DNA of 64,000 bases, taken from positions 16,423 through 80,422 of the forward strand of contig CALKBO010000060.1 of NCBI GenBank assembly GCA_937989875.1. Direction: 5' to 3'. Made by a program: the position numbers and the translations under genes. The first letter of the stretch is position 1. Each line of letters starts with the position of its first letter. The notes under the pieces were generated by a model. That model saw only the letters and a list, made by a program, of their open reading frames with translations. It did no database searches and was not told the origin of the DNA. This DNA comes from an uncultured Collinsella sp. Lineage in GTDB: Bacteria > Actinomycetota > Coriobacteriia > Coriobacteriales > Coriobacteriaceae. Of this stretch, positions 41,202-49,714 are shown piece by piece.

Positions 41202-42686
41202 ATGAACACTATCCAGATCAATCCGGCCGACAACGTCATCGTTGCGCTGTCGCCGCTCGCCAAGGGTGCTGCCGTCGAGGTTCCCGGCGTGGGCGAGGTC
41301 GTTGCCGCGGAGGATATCCCGCAGGGCCACAAGATGGCCGTGCGCGCCATTGCAGCCGGTGAGGATGTCGTCAAGTACGGTCTTCCCATCGGTCACGTGA
41401 CGAAGGACATTCAGCCCGGCCAGTGGCTGCACACGCACAACGTGAAGACCAACCTCTCGGGTGAGGTCGAGTACACCTACAATCCGACACATCCGGTCGT
41501 TGAGCCGGTCGAGGCCGAGACCTTTATGGGCTTCCGCCGTGCCGACGGTCGTGCCGCCACGCGCAATGAGCTTTGGATCATTCCCACCGTCGGTTGCGTC
41601 AACGAAGTCGCTCGTGCCATGTGCGAGCAGGCTCAGGACCTGGTCGAGGGCTCGTTGGAGGGCGTCTATTACTTCCCGCATCCGTTCGGTTGCTCACAGA
41701 CCGGCGCCGACCATGCCCAGACCCGTCGTCTGCTGGTGGCGCTGTCGCGTCACGCAAACGCCGCGGGCGTGCTGTTCTTGTCGCTCGGTTGCGAGAACTG
41801 CACGCATCAGCAGGTGCTCGACGAGCTCGGTGACTTCGATCACGAGCGCGTTCGTTTTCTCACCTGCCAGGATGTAGCCGACGAGCAGATCGAGGGCCAC
41901 AAGATTCTGTCCGAGCTGGCTGACTTGGCCAAGCAGGCCAAGCGTGAGCCCATTCCGGCCTCCGAGCTGGTTATTGGTCTTAAGTGCGGCGGCTCTGACG
42001 GTCTTTCGGGCATTACCGCCAACCCCACGATCGGTCGCGTGAGCGATATGGTCGTCGCCCGTGGCGGCACGTCGGTGCTCACCGAAGTGCCCGAGATGTT
42101 TGGCGCGGAGAGCATCCTGCTCGATCGCTGCGAGAACGAGCAGGTCTTTGACGCCGCCTCTGACATGCTTAACGGTTTTAAGGATTACTTTATTAGCCAT
42201 GGCGAGGTGGTCTACGAGAACCCGAGTCCCGGTAACAAGGACGGTGGCATCACCACGCTTGAGGACAAGAGTTGCGGCTGCGTGCAAAAGGGTGGCTCTG
42301 CACCCATCGTCGACGTGCTGCCGTATGCCGGTCAGGTCACCAAGCATGGCCTGAACATGCTGTGCGGCCCGGGCAACGACATGGTATCCACCACGGCGTT
42401 GACGGCTGCTGGCTGCCACGTGATTCTGTTCTCGACTGGACGCGGCACGCCGTTTGGTGCACCGGCGCCCACCCTCAAGGTGTTCACCAATCAGCGTCTG
42501 TGCGACCACAAGGCCAACTGGATGGACTTTAACGCCGGCGTGGTGGCTACGGGCGAGTGCACGCTCGATGAGGCCGCCGGAGACCTATATCAGCTGGTAC
42601 TGGATACAGCGAGCGGTAAGCTAACGAGTGCCGAGCGCCGCGGTTGCCACGAGATCAGTATCTGGAAAGACGGCGTCTGCCTGTAG
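41202..42686 (+). CDS. uxaA: Altronate dehydratase UxaA
   Basis: Iron-dependent dehydratase turning D-altronate into 2-keto-3-deoxygluconate. 494 residues. The N-terminal SAF domain (about 1-95) contains VPGVGEVVAAEDIPQGHKMAV and is followed by the GD_AH catalytic part, beginning TFMGFRRADGRAATRNELWI. Conserved cysteines include LKCGGSDGLSGITANP, LGCENCTHQ, KSCGCVQKGG and MLCGPGNDMVS. The product needs KdgK and Eda, both encoded 15 kb downstream (57738-58772 and 56843-57484). Last gene of the uxa run; a terminator follows. Confidence 0.94.
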   Translation: MNTIQINPADNVIVALSPLAKGAAVEVPGVGEVVAAEDIPQGHKMAVRAIAAGEDVVKYGLPIGHVTKDIQPGQWLHTHNVKTNLSGEVEYTYNPTHPVVEPVEAETFMGFRRADGRAATRNELWIIPTVGCVNEVARAMCEQAQDLVEGSLEGVYYFPHPFGCSQTGADHAQTRRLLVALSRHANAAGVLFLSLGCENCTHQQVLDELGDFDHERVRFLTCQDVADEQIEGHKILSELADLAKQAKREPIPASELVIGLKCGGSDGLSGITANPTIGRVSDMVVARGGTSVLTEVPEMFGAESILLDRCENEQVFDAASDMLNGFKDYFISHGEVVYENPSPGNKDGGITTLEDKSCGCVQKGGSAPIVDVLPYAGQVTKHGLNMLCGPGNDMVSTTALTAAGCHVILFSTGRGTPFGAPAPTLKVFTNQRLCDHKANWMDFNAGVVATGECTLDEAAGDLYQLVLDTASGKLTSAERRGCHEISIWKDGVCL

Positions 42687-42688
42687 AG

Positions 42689-42723
42689 AGATTCGCCATT
42701 CGTAGGGGTGGCGAATCTTTTGA
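42689..42723 (+). terminator. Terminator after uxaA
   Basis: Perfect 10-bp stem AGATTCGCCA (42689-42698) and TGGCGAATCT (42709-42718), followed by TTTGA. Confidence 0.75.
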
Positions 42724-42893
42724 TCTCGATGACGGGGCTGCACAGTGGCTCCGTGCGAGGGAAGGGTTGCTACTGCGCGTTTGTGAGATACTTTTCGGTG
42801 CCCTTTTCCGCACTGTTGACGTATCTATGGTTATAAATTCGGGCAAATTGGTTTAAGAAGCCGATTTCGTCCAGGTCGATAGAGGGGAATTGC

Positions 42894-44111
42894 GTGGCTA
42901 TCCACATCGTTGAGGAAGCAAATCGCTGTCTGGGCTGCAAAAAGGCGTTCTGTCAAATAAAGGGCTGTCCGGTGCAGACGCCCATTCCGCAGGTTATCGA
43001 CCTCTTTAAGCAGCGCCGTCTGCAAGAGGCGGGCGAGCTGCTGTTCCAGAACAATCCCATGAGCGCGGTCTGCTCCATGGTGTGCAACCATTCGGGCCAG
43101 TGCGAGGGTGCTTGCATCCAGGGCCGCAAGGGCACACCCGTGCATTTCTCGAGCATCGAGAACTATATCTCGACAGCGTATTTGGATCGTAAGGAGTGGA
43201 CGCCCGCACCGTCGTGCGGTAAACAGATTGCCGTGGTCGGTTCCGGTCCCGCTGGTATTACCGTGGCCATTAAGATGGCCCAGCTGGGCTGTGCCGTCAC
43301 GGTATTTGAGCAGCGCCCCGAGATTGGCGGTGTGCTGGAGTACGGTATCCCCGAGTTCCGTCTGCCGCGCTCGCTCGTGCAAAAGTACCGCCACGTGATG
43401 TGCTCGCTCGGCGTGCGCGTGCGTCCGTCGACCACCATCGGCGGCGCGCTGCATATCGACGACCTGCTGCGCGACGGCTACGATGCGGTCTTTGTTGGTA
43501 CCGGTACCTGGCGAGCTCGCAAGTTGGGTATTCCCGGCGAGTCGCGCGGCAACGTGCTGTTTGGTATCGATTATCTGGTCGATCCCACGAGCGTGGCAAT
43601 CGGGCAGAACGTGGCGGTTATCGGTGCCGGCAATGTGGCCATGGATGTTGCCCGCACGGCCCTGCGCTCGGGTGCTCGCAAGGTCACCGTGTATGCCCGC
43701 TCGCGCCATATCTCGGCCATCGACGACGAGGTCGAGCTGACCGAGCTCGATGGTGCCGAGATTGTGTGCGGCAAGGCGATCTGTGCCATCGACGATAACG
43801 GTCCGGTCTTCGAGACGGCTATCTTTGACGAGGACAACAATGTGGTGGGCTACGAGGAAGAGCTCGACCACGTGTCCGCCGACACGGTTGTGATTGCGGC
43901 GTCTCAGGTGCCCAAGGACAAGCTCGTGCTTACAACGGGCGGTCTGGAGACCGACCATCGCGGCCTGCTTTCGGTCGACGAGCATGGCATGACCACCGTG
44001 CCTGGCGTCTTTGCCGCCGGCGACGTGGTCAACGGCCCGCTCACCGTGGTCCACGCCGTAGCTGGTGCCAAACTCGCCGTCGAAGGCATGACATCCTACC
44101 TGGGCCTCTAA
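42894..44111 (+). CDS. GltD-like FAD/iron-sulfur NAD(P)-dependent oxidoreductase
   Basis: 405-residue protein related to the small subunit of glutamate synthase and to NfnB/GltD-type reductases. The N-terminal segment NRCLGCKKAFCQIKGCPV provides cysteines for [4Fe-4S] binding, and CSMVCNHSGQCEGACI adds a second set. FAD-binding GxGxxG is VVGSGPAGITVAIKM (about residue 110), and a second dinucleotide site is VIGAGNVAMDVARTAL (about 240). The closing FAD block is PGVFAAGDVVNGPLTVVHAV. GTG 42894 follows GAGGGG. No glutamate synthase large subunit is next to it. The following FadH-like enzyme may be its redox partner (inference). Confidence 0.85.
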   Translation: MAIHIVEEANRCLGCKKAFCQIKGCPVQTPIPQVIDLFKQRRLQEAGELLFQNNPMSAVCSMVCNHSGQCEGACIQGRKGTPVHFSSIENYISTAYLDRKEWTPAPSCGKQIAVVGSGPAGITVAIKMAQLGCAVTVFEQRPEIGGVLEYGIPEFRLPRSLVQKYRHVMCSLGVRVRPSTTIGGALHIDDLLRDGYDAVFVGTGTWRARKLGIPGESRGNVLFGIDYLVDPTSVAIGQNVAVIGAGNVAMDVARTALRSGARKVTVYARSRHISAIDDEVELTELDGAEIVCGKAICAIDDNGPVFETAIFDEDNNVVGYEEELDHVSADTVVIAASQVPKDKLVLTTGGLETDHRGLLSVDEHGMTTVPGVFAAGDVVNGPLTVVHAVAGAKLAVEGMTSYLGL

Positions 44112-44126
44112 CCCATCCCACCCATC

Positions 44127-44198
44127 AGTTGCGGTGAAATACGGACTGTTTTGGCTGTCAAAGGCCTCATCTACTCCGTATTCCACCGCAACTTTTTG
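44127..44198. repeat. Dispersed inverted repeat, copy 1
   Basis: Arms AGTTGCGGTGAAATACGGA (44127-44145) and TCCGTATTCCACCGCAACT (44175-44193), loop starting CTGTTTTGGCT, then TTTTTG. A second copy with nearly the same arms and loop start lies at 56465-56530. Here it can also serve as the terminator of the preceding gene. Confidence 0.7.
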
Positions 44199-44310
44199 TG
44201 AGGGTCGGGATTGAAGGTGGGGAGTGCGAGCGAGTGCGAATGCGGCGGATACTGATACGATAGGTACGTTAGCAACTGCCGCCGAGCGGCTCAAACGAAA
44301 GGAAGCCTGT

Positions 44311-46260
44311 ATGGAGTCCTCCGCCTATCCGATGCTCTTTAGCCCGATCAAGGTCGGTACGACCGAGGTTAAGAACCGCGTCTTTATGCCGCCGGTATCT
44401 ACCAACCTGGCCGATCACGGATATGTGACCGACGACTTGGTCGATCATTACCGTGCCCGTGCCAAGGGCGGCGTTGGCCTGATCATCACCGAGGTCGTGA
44501 CGGTCGAGCCCACCTATACCTATCTGCCGGGTGACATGTGCTGCTACGACGACACGTTTATCCCTGGCTGGGAAAAGCTCGCCGCGGCCGTCCACGAGTA
44601 TGGCTGCAAGATCATGCCGCAGCTCTTCCACCCCGCCTACATGGCCTTTAACATTCCGGGCACGCCGCGCTTGATCGCTCCGTCCTTTGTGGGCCCGTCC
44701 TATGCCCGCGAGGCACCGCGCCCCATCACGGTCGACGAGATTCACGAGCTCACGCATCAGTTTGGCGACGCTGCCGTGCGTATGCAGAAGGCTGGCGTCG
44801 ACGGCGTCGAGGTCCATGCGGCGCACGCCCATGGTATGCTCGGCGGCTTTTTGACTCCGCTCTACAACAAGCGTACCGATGAGTACGGTGGCTCGCTCGA
44901 CGCCCGCATGCGCTTCCTGCTCGAGGTCATCGCCGAGATTCGCGAGCGCTGCGGCAAGGACTTTATCATTGACGTCCGCATCTCGGGCGATGAGTACACC
45001 GATGGCGGCCTGACCCTCAACGACATGATCTACGTCTCGCGTCGCCTGGAGAAGGCCGGCGTCGACATGATTCATGTGTCGGGCGGTACCACCATCAAGC
45101 GCGGCTCCGCGATTCCCGCCGCCGGCACGCAGCAGGCCTCGCACGCCGCTTGCTCGCGCGAGATCAAAAAGCACGTCAACATTCCCGTCGCCACGGTCGG
45201 CCGCATTAACGAGGCATGGATTGCCGAGGAACTGATCGAGGACGGTGCCGCCGACATCTGCATGATGGGCCGCGCCAATCTGTGCGATGCCGAGTTCTGC
45301 AACAAGGCCGCTGCCGGCAACGCCGACGACATCCGCCCCTGCATTGGCTGCCTGCGCTGCCTGAACGGCATTATGTTTGGCAAGCGCATCTCCTGCACCG
45401 TCAACCCCGATGTTGAGCGCGACGAGGTCGGTTACGAGCCTGCCGCCGAGGCCAAGAACGTACTGGTTGTGGGTGCTGGTCCTGCGGGCATGGAGGCAGC
45501 CTACATTGCCGCCAAGCGCGGCCACAACGTGGTGCTCGTGGATAAGCAGGATGAGCCGGGCGGCGAGATGCGTATCGCGGCCGTTCCGCCGGCAAAGCAG
45601 GAACTCACCCGCGTGATCAAGTATCAGTACCGTCGCCTGGCCGAGGCCGGCGTGAAGTGCGTATTTGGCACCGAGCTTACTGCCGAGGACATTCAGCGTG
45701 ACTACGCGGGTTACGAGGTTGTCCTGGCTTATGGCGCCGAGCCCATCGCCCCGGCCTTCATGCAGGGCTTTAAGCAGGTTATGACGGCCGACGACCTGCT
45801 GGGCGGCAAGGCTTTCCCGGGCAAGAAGATCGTTATTGTGGGCGGCGGCACCGTCGGCTGCGAGACGGCCGATTACCTGGCCCCGCTGGTCAACGACCTC
45901 TCGCCGGCCAATCGCGATGTCACCGTCATCGAGATGACCAAGACGCTCGCCGCCAACGAGGGCGGCGCCGGTCGCGCGGTGCTCATCACGCGCATGCTCT
46001 CAAAGGGCGTCCACGTGCTGACCGAGGCCAAGGTGACCGAGATTACCGAGGATGCCATCAGCTACGAGAAGGACGGAGAGGTCCACACCATCGCCGATGC
46101 CGATACGCTGGTGCTTGCCATGGGCTATCGTCCCAATACCAAGCTGGCCGACGACCTGGTTGCAGCTGGCATTGCTGTCCACGTGCTGGGCGATGCCCAG
46201 AAGTGTGGCAACATCCGCGATGCCATCGGCGATGGCTATAAGGTTGCCTGCGAGCTCTAG
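44311..46260 (+). CDS. NADH:flavin oxidoreductase / 2,4-dienoyl-CoA reductase-like enzyme
   Basis: 649-residue, multi-cofactor Old Yellow Enzyme fused to an iron-sulfur and FAD/NAD module, as in FadH, trimethylamine dehydrogenase and the bile-acid enzymes BaiCD/BaiH. The FMN barrel covers about 1-370 (FSPIKVGTTEVKNRVFMPP; VDGVEVHAAHAHGMLGGFL). The 4Fe-4S motif is CIGCLRCLNGIMFGKRISC (C-x2-C-x3-C-x11-C). FAD-binding is VVGAGPAGMEAAYIAA and NAD-binding is VIVGGGTVGCETADYL. Substrate unknown: enoates, bile-acid intermediates or dietary enones are possible. ATG 44311 follows AAAGGAAG. A terminator follows. Confidence 0.88.
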   Translation: MESSAYPMLFSPIKVGTTEVKNRVFMPPVSTNLADHGYVTDDLVDHYRARAKGGVGLIITEVVTVEPTYTYLPGDMCCYDDTFIPGWEKLAAAVHEYGCKIMPQLFHPAYMAFNIPGTPRLIAPSFVGPSYAREAPRPITVDEIHELTHQFGDAAVRMQKAGVDGVEVHAAHAHGMLGGFLTPLYNKRTDEYGGSLDARMRFLLEVIAEIRERCGKDFIIDVRISGDEYTDGGLTLNDMIYVSRRLEKAGVDMIHVSGGTTIKRGSAIPAAGTQQASHAACSREIKKHVNIPVATVGRINEAWIAEELIEDGAADICMMGRANLCDAEFCNKAAAGNADDIRPCIGCLRCLNGIMFGKRISCTVNPDVERDEVGYEPAAEAKNVLVVGAGPAGMEAAYIAAKRGHNVVLVDKQDEPGGEMRIAAVPPAKQELTRVIKYQYRRLAEAGVKCVFGTELTAEDIQRDYAGYEVVLAYGAEPIAPAFMQGFKQVMTADDLLGGKAFPGKKIVIVGGGTVGCETADYLAPLVNDLSPANRDVTVIEMTKTLAANEGGAGRAVLITRMLSKGVHVLTEAKVTEITEDAISYEKDGEVHTIADADTLVLAMGYRPNTKLADDLVAAGIAVHVLGDAQKCGNIRDAIGDGYKVACEL

Positions 46261-46291
46261 TCAACCCCTTTGCACCAATCGATTGCAAAAA

Positions 46292-46335
46292 GCGGCGGCT
46301 GCCCTGTGTGTTGGGCAGCCGCCGCCTGCGTTTTG
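46292..46335 (+). terminator. Terminator after the FadH-like gene
   Basis: Perfect 13-bp stem GCGGCGGCTGCCC (46292-46304) with its complement at 46313-46325, then TGCGTTTTG. Confidence 0.8.
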
Positions 46336-46359
46336 CCAAAGAAAGATTATTGTCGGGCC

Positions 46360-46735
46360 CTAAATGCCTTTTGCTTCTGCTCCCTCCGCAATCATGTTGC
46401 GGTTATACACCAGGTGCAGATACATCGCGTCGTGCGCGGCGGTGGAATTGCGCGAGGCGATGGCGTCGGCCACATCGCGGTGCATGCGGATAGTTTCCTC
46501 GACGAGCTTTTTGCCGGTCACGTCGATAAAGAGGGGGACGGATGCCTTGAACACGCCCATCAGGCGGGGAACGACGAGGTTTCCGGAGCTCTCGGCAATG
46601 GCATTGTGGAACGCGGTGTCGGCGGCGGAGTAATCCTCACCGGCCTCGGCCAGGCGCTCGGATTCGTCGCAGAGCTCTTTGATACAGACGACCTGGTCGT
46701 TGGTTGCGTGTTCGGCCGCCATGCGTGCTATCTGC
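46360..46735 (-). pseudogene. Remnant of a GntR/FadR-type regulator (FCD domain only)
   Basis: About 125 residues of the C-terminal FCD ligand domain are recognizable: ARMAAEHATNDQ, DTAFHNAIAESSGN and the late HRDVADAIASRNSTAAHDAM, ending at a normal stop. The N-terminal winged-helix DNA-binding domain and the first FCD helix are missing. Upstream of about position 46735 the sequence becomes the 3' end of a gntP gene on the other strand. The most direct reading is a deletion that removed the 5' parts of two divergent genes. The leftover frame can be read further (to 46851), but that extension is antisense to the gntP tail. Confidence 0.75.
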
Positions 46736-46900
46736 GGCGGTGCCACGGCCCTCTCGCACGTCAACGATGCCGGTTTTTGGATGTGCTCCTCGTTCCTGGA
46801 GATTGACGAGAAGACAACCCTCAAGTCCTGGACCGTTATGGAGACGCTCATCGGCCTTTCGGGTCTTGCCTGCGCCCTGGTGATTTCGTTCTTCGCCTAG
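46736..46900 (+). pseudogene. Remnant of a GntP-family gluconate permease (C-terminal end)
   Basis: The last 54 codons of a GntP-type carrier: GGATALSHVNDAGFWM followed by LKSWTVMETLIGLSGLACAL, which is the well-conserved final region of this family (usual length about 440-450 residues). All upstream membrane helices are lost at the junction with the regulator remnant near 46735. The following IlvD/Edd-family dehydratase gene is intact, so the original cluster probably handled a sugar acid such as gluconate. Confidence 0.75.
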
Positions 46901-47008
46901 TTCGCGTAGCTAAGCATCTTCCGCCGAGTGCATCGCTCGGTACCCATTTTCACCTGATTCATTAACCAACGATTGGTACAACCGTTCAAACCAAAAGAGG
47001 AGAACATC

Positions 47009-48787
47009 ATGGACGAGAAGACCAAAGCACAGATTCAGCAGGAGGCCGCCGACCTGGTTGCCAAACTGCAGCCGCGTTCCGGCAAGTTTCGCACCATCAG
47101 CCCCGAGATGGACCCGCTGCGTCTGGGCTCCGGCTGGACGATCGAGGATCTGGACAAGCCACAGGTCATTATCGAGTCGACGTTTGGCGACTCGCACCCG
47201 GGTTCTGCTGGCCTGTTTGAGCTGGTCGAGGAGGTTCGTGCTGGCGTTGCCGAGGCTGGCGGTCACGGTGCCCGTTACTTCTGCACCGATATCTGCGATG
47301 GCGAGGCACAGGGCCACGACGGCATCAACTACTCGCTGCCCAGCCGCGACATGATCGCCAACATGATCGAGATCCATGCCAAGGCCACCCCGTTCGACGC
47401 CGGTGTCTTTGTCGCCAGCTGCGATAAGGGCCTGCCTGCGAACCTCATGGCCATGGGCCGCATCAACATCCCCTCCATCGTCGTTACCGGCGGTGTCATG
47501 GATGCCGGTCCCGATTTGTTGACCCTGGAACAGCTCGGCGCGATTTCTGCCCGCTACGAGCGCGGCGAGATCTCCCGCGAGGAGCTTGAGTTTGCCAAGC
47601 ACAACGCATGCCCCAGCTGCGGTGCCTGCTCGTTTATGGGCACCGCGTCGACCATGCAGGTTACCGCCGAGGCCCTGGGCCTTATGCTCCCCGGCACGGC
47701 CCTGCTGCCCGCAACCAGCTCCGATCTGCGTGAGTTTGCGCGCGAGGCCGGCCGTCAGTCCGTGTGGCTCTCCGAACACAACCTGTGCCCGCGCGACATC
47801 GTGACCAAGGAGTCCTTCGAGAACCTCATTATGGTCCACGGTGCCATTTCGGGCTCCACCAACTCGCTGCTGCATATCCCCGCGATTGCCCGCGAGTTTG
47901 GCATCGAGATGTCCGCCGACGACTTCGATCGCCTGCACCGTGGCGCCCACTACCTGCTCAACGTTCGCCCCGCAGGTGAGTGGCCGGCGCAGTTCTTCTA
48001 CTATGCGGGTGGCGTGCCGCGCATCATGGAGGAGATCAAGTCGATGCTTCACCTCGACGTTATGACCGTCACCGGCAAGACCCTCGGCGAAAACCTCGAG
48101 GACCTTAAGAACAACGGCTACTACGAGAAGTGCGGCCGCTACTTGGAGAAGTGGAACCTCAAGCGCGAAGACATTATTCGCCCGTTTGACCAGGCTTTTG
48201 GTACCGACGGCTCTATCGCCATCCTCCACGGCAACCTTGCCCCCGAGGGTGCCGTCGTCAAACACACGGTTGTTCCGCGCGAGATGTTCCGGGCCACGCT
48301 TAAGGCTCGCCCGTTCGATTGTGAGGAGGACGCTATCCACGCCGTCCTGACGCACGAGATCAAGCCCGGCGATGCCGTCATCATTCGTTATGAGGGCCCC
48401 AAGGGCTCCGGCATGCCCGAGATGTTCTACACCACCGAGGCTATCGCCAGCGACCCCGAGCTGGGCGCAAGCATTGCCCTGATCACTGACGGCCGCTTCT
48501 CCGGCGCCTCCAAGGGCCCGGCTATCGGTCATGTTTCGCCCGAGGCTGCCGTGGGCGGCCCGATTGCCCTGATCGAGGAAGGCGACCTGATCCGAATCAA
48601 CATCCCCGAGCGCTCGCTGTCCATCGTGGGCATCGCCGGCAAGGAGATGGAGCCGGCCGAGGTCGACGCCGTCCTGGCCGAGCGCCGAGCCGCTTGGAAG
48701 CCCAAGGCTAATCGTTACACCTCCGGCACGCTCAAGTTCTTTACCGAGCATGCAGTTTCCGCCATTCAGGGTGGCTACATGGAGTAG
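47009..48787 (+). CDS. IlvD/Edd-family dehydratase, probably for a sugar acid
   Basis: 592-residue iron-sulfur dehydratase. Cluster-binding cysteines are in FCTDICDGEAQGHDGINY, ASCDKGLPANLMAMGRI and CPSCGACSFMGTASTMQ. The C-terminal beta-barrel segment ITDGRFSGASKGPAIGHVSPEA is typical of the family. CDGEAQG and the overall pattern suit sugar-acid dehydratases better than the branched-chain enzyme IlvD, and the flanking GntP and GntR-type remnants point the same way, but dihydroxy-acid dehydratase cannot be excluded. ATG 47009 follows AGAGGAGAA. Its former regulator and permease are destroyed, so current expression is uncertain. Confidence 0.85.
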   Translation: MDEKTKAQIQQEAADLVAKLQPRSGKFRTISPEMDPLRLGSGWTIEDLDKPQVIIESTFGDSHPGSAGLFELVEEVRAGVAEAGGHGARYFCTDICDGEAQGHDGINYSLPSRDMIANMIEIHAKATPFDAGVFVASCDKGLPANLMAMGRINIPSIVVTGGVMDAGPDLLTLEQLGAISARYERGEISREELEFAKHNACPSCGACSFMGTASTMQVTAEALGLMLPGTALLPATSSDLREFAREAGRQSVWLSEHNLCPRDIVTKESFENLIMVHGAISGSTNSLLHIPAIAREFGIEMSADDFDRLHRGAHYLLNVRPAGEWPAQFFYYAGGVPRIMEEIKSMLHLDVMTVTGKTLGENLEDLKNNGYYEKCGRYLEKWNLKREDIIRPFDQAFGTDGSIAILHGNLAPEGAVVKHTVVPREMFRATLKARPFDCEEDAIHAVLTHEIKPGDAVIIRYEGPKGSGMPEMFYTTEAIASDPELGASIALITDGRFSGASKGPAIGHVSPEAAVGGPIALIEEGDLIRINIPERSLSIVGIAGKEMEPAEVDAVLAERRAAWKPKANRYTSGTLKFFTEHAVSAIQGGYME

Positions 48788-48921
48788 CGCACGTACGCAT
48801 CGAATTTCTCCTCTCATAGATGTGCGGCACAAAGAGCCCCGAGTTCATATGCCACGTCACCGGGGCGCGTTGTTCAGCGCCGCCGGGGCGCTCCACTCAA
48901 ACGACAAGAGACGTCTTACGC

Positions 48922-48975
48922 AAGCGCCCGCGTCCGTGGATAAAACCACGGGCGTGGGCGCTTCACTTTATTCCC
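48922..48975. terminator. Bidirectional terminator between the dehydratase and the ArsC remnant
   Basis: Arms 48922-48939 and 48946-48963 match at 16 of 18 positions (AAGCGCCCGCGTCCGTGG on the left), followed by CACTTTATT on the plus strand. Confidence 0.65.
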
Positions 48976-48982
48976 AGCCGCT

Positions 48983-49228
48983 TTATTCCCAGCCCTTCCA
49001 CACGTCAGGCTCGTAGCCAACGGTTGCCTGGCGGCCGTTGCGAACGATGGGCTCACGAAGAATCTGCTGGTTATCGAGCACCTTTTCGAACTTCTGGTCG
49101 GCAGCAAGATACTGTACGAGCGCAACCGTGTCGGCATCTTTCGCCTTTGGATCGATCACAGCGTCGATCCCGCCGACGGCGCGCGCCACGCTTTCGAGCT
49201 CGCCTTCGCTCAATTCTCGTCCGTCCAT
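48983..49228 (-). pseudogene. ArsC/Spx-like (YffB-type) protein lacking its N-terminus
   Basis: 81 residues resembling the C-terminal two thirds of arsenate-reductase-family proteins: GRELSEGELESVARAVGG, LVQYLAADQKFEKVLDNQQ, then PIVRNGRQATVGYEPDVW. The first strand and the CxxC/redox cysteine region (about 30-35 residues) are absent. Homology begins exactly at the first in-frame ATG (49228), and sequence upstream of it is unrelated. This marks the left edge of the foreign segment that runs to about 54.1 kb. It is probably non-functional. Confidence 0.7.
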
Positions 49229-49714
49229 GATACGACAAGGGAGCCGAGCAAAAACAGAGCAGGCGGAGATGGAGGAGGACGGCGACCGACCGTCGGCAAG
49301 AGTCGGCCGGATCGGACTGGCGCCCAGCGCGCGCCGGCGACACGCTCGCAGCTGCACACATAGCCGATGTACAAGCTCGCCGCGGCGTTCCCTCGCCCCG
49401 CGGTGTGGCGATAGAGAAGCACGCCACCCGTCAACGATGGCGCCTCGGTGAAGAAAATCAACGTCTGGGTTACATCCCTTGAAAGGGGCGAAGACGGCTG
49501 CTAGTATACCTCCCCGCTATGAAGGATTTGACCAAAGCATACATCGCAATTCGGCGGCCCCTGGTATACGGGGCCTCTCCTGTTGTTCCCCAAGTGCGCT
49601 CTGAGCAGCCGCTTTCTTCCTGTCGTATCTGATGCACGCATAGCACGTGCATGTTATTTCGCCCGTGGGCCGGCGCGCCTTCGGCGAAGAATCGAATAGA
49701 TACGAAGGAAGCTT
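49229..49714. other. Gene-free stretch at the left edge of the foreign segment
   Basis: 486 bp without a supported gene. Codon-like frames here are short and non-homologous. A GGCCCCTGGTATACGGGGCC palindrome-like hairpin lies near 49555-49582. Composition and word use differ from the Collinsella-like core to the left. Confidence 0.4.

Noticed and set aside
46910..48832. 640-codon minus-strand frame over the IlvD-type gene
   Set aside because: Antisense to a gene with intact cysteine motifs; no independent support.
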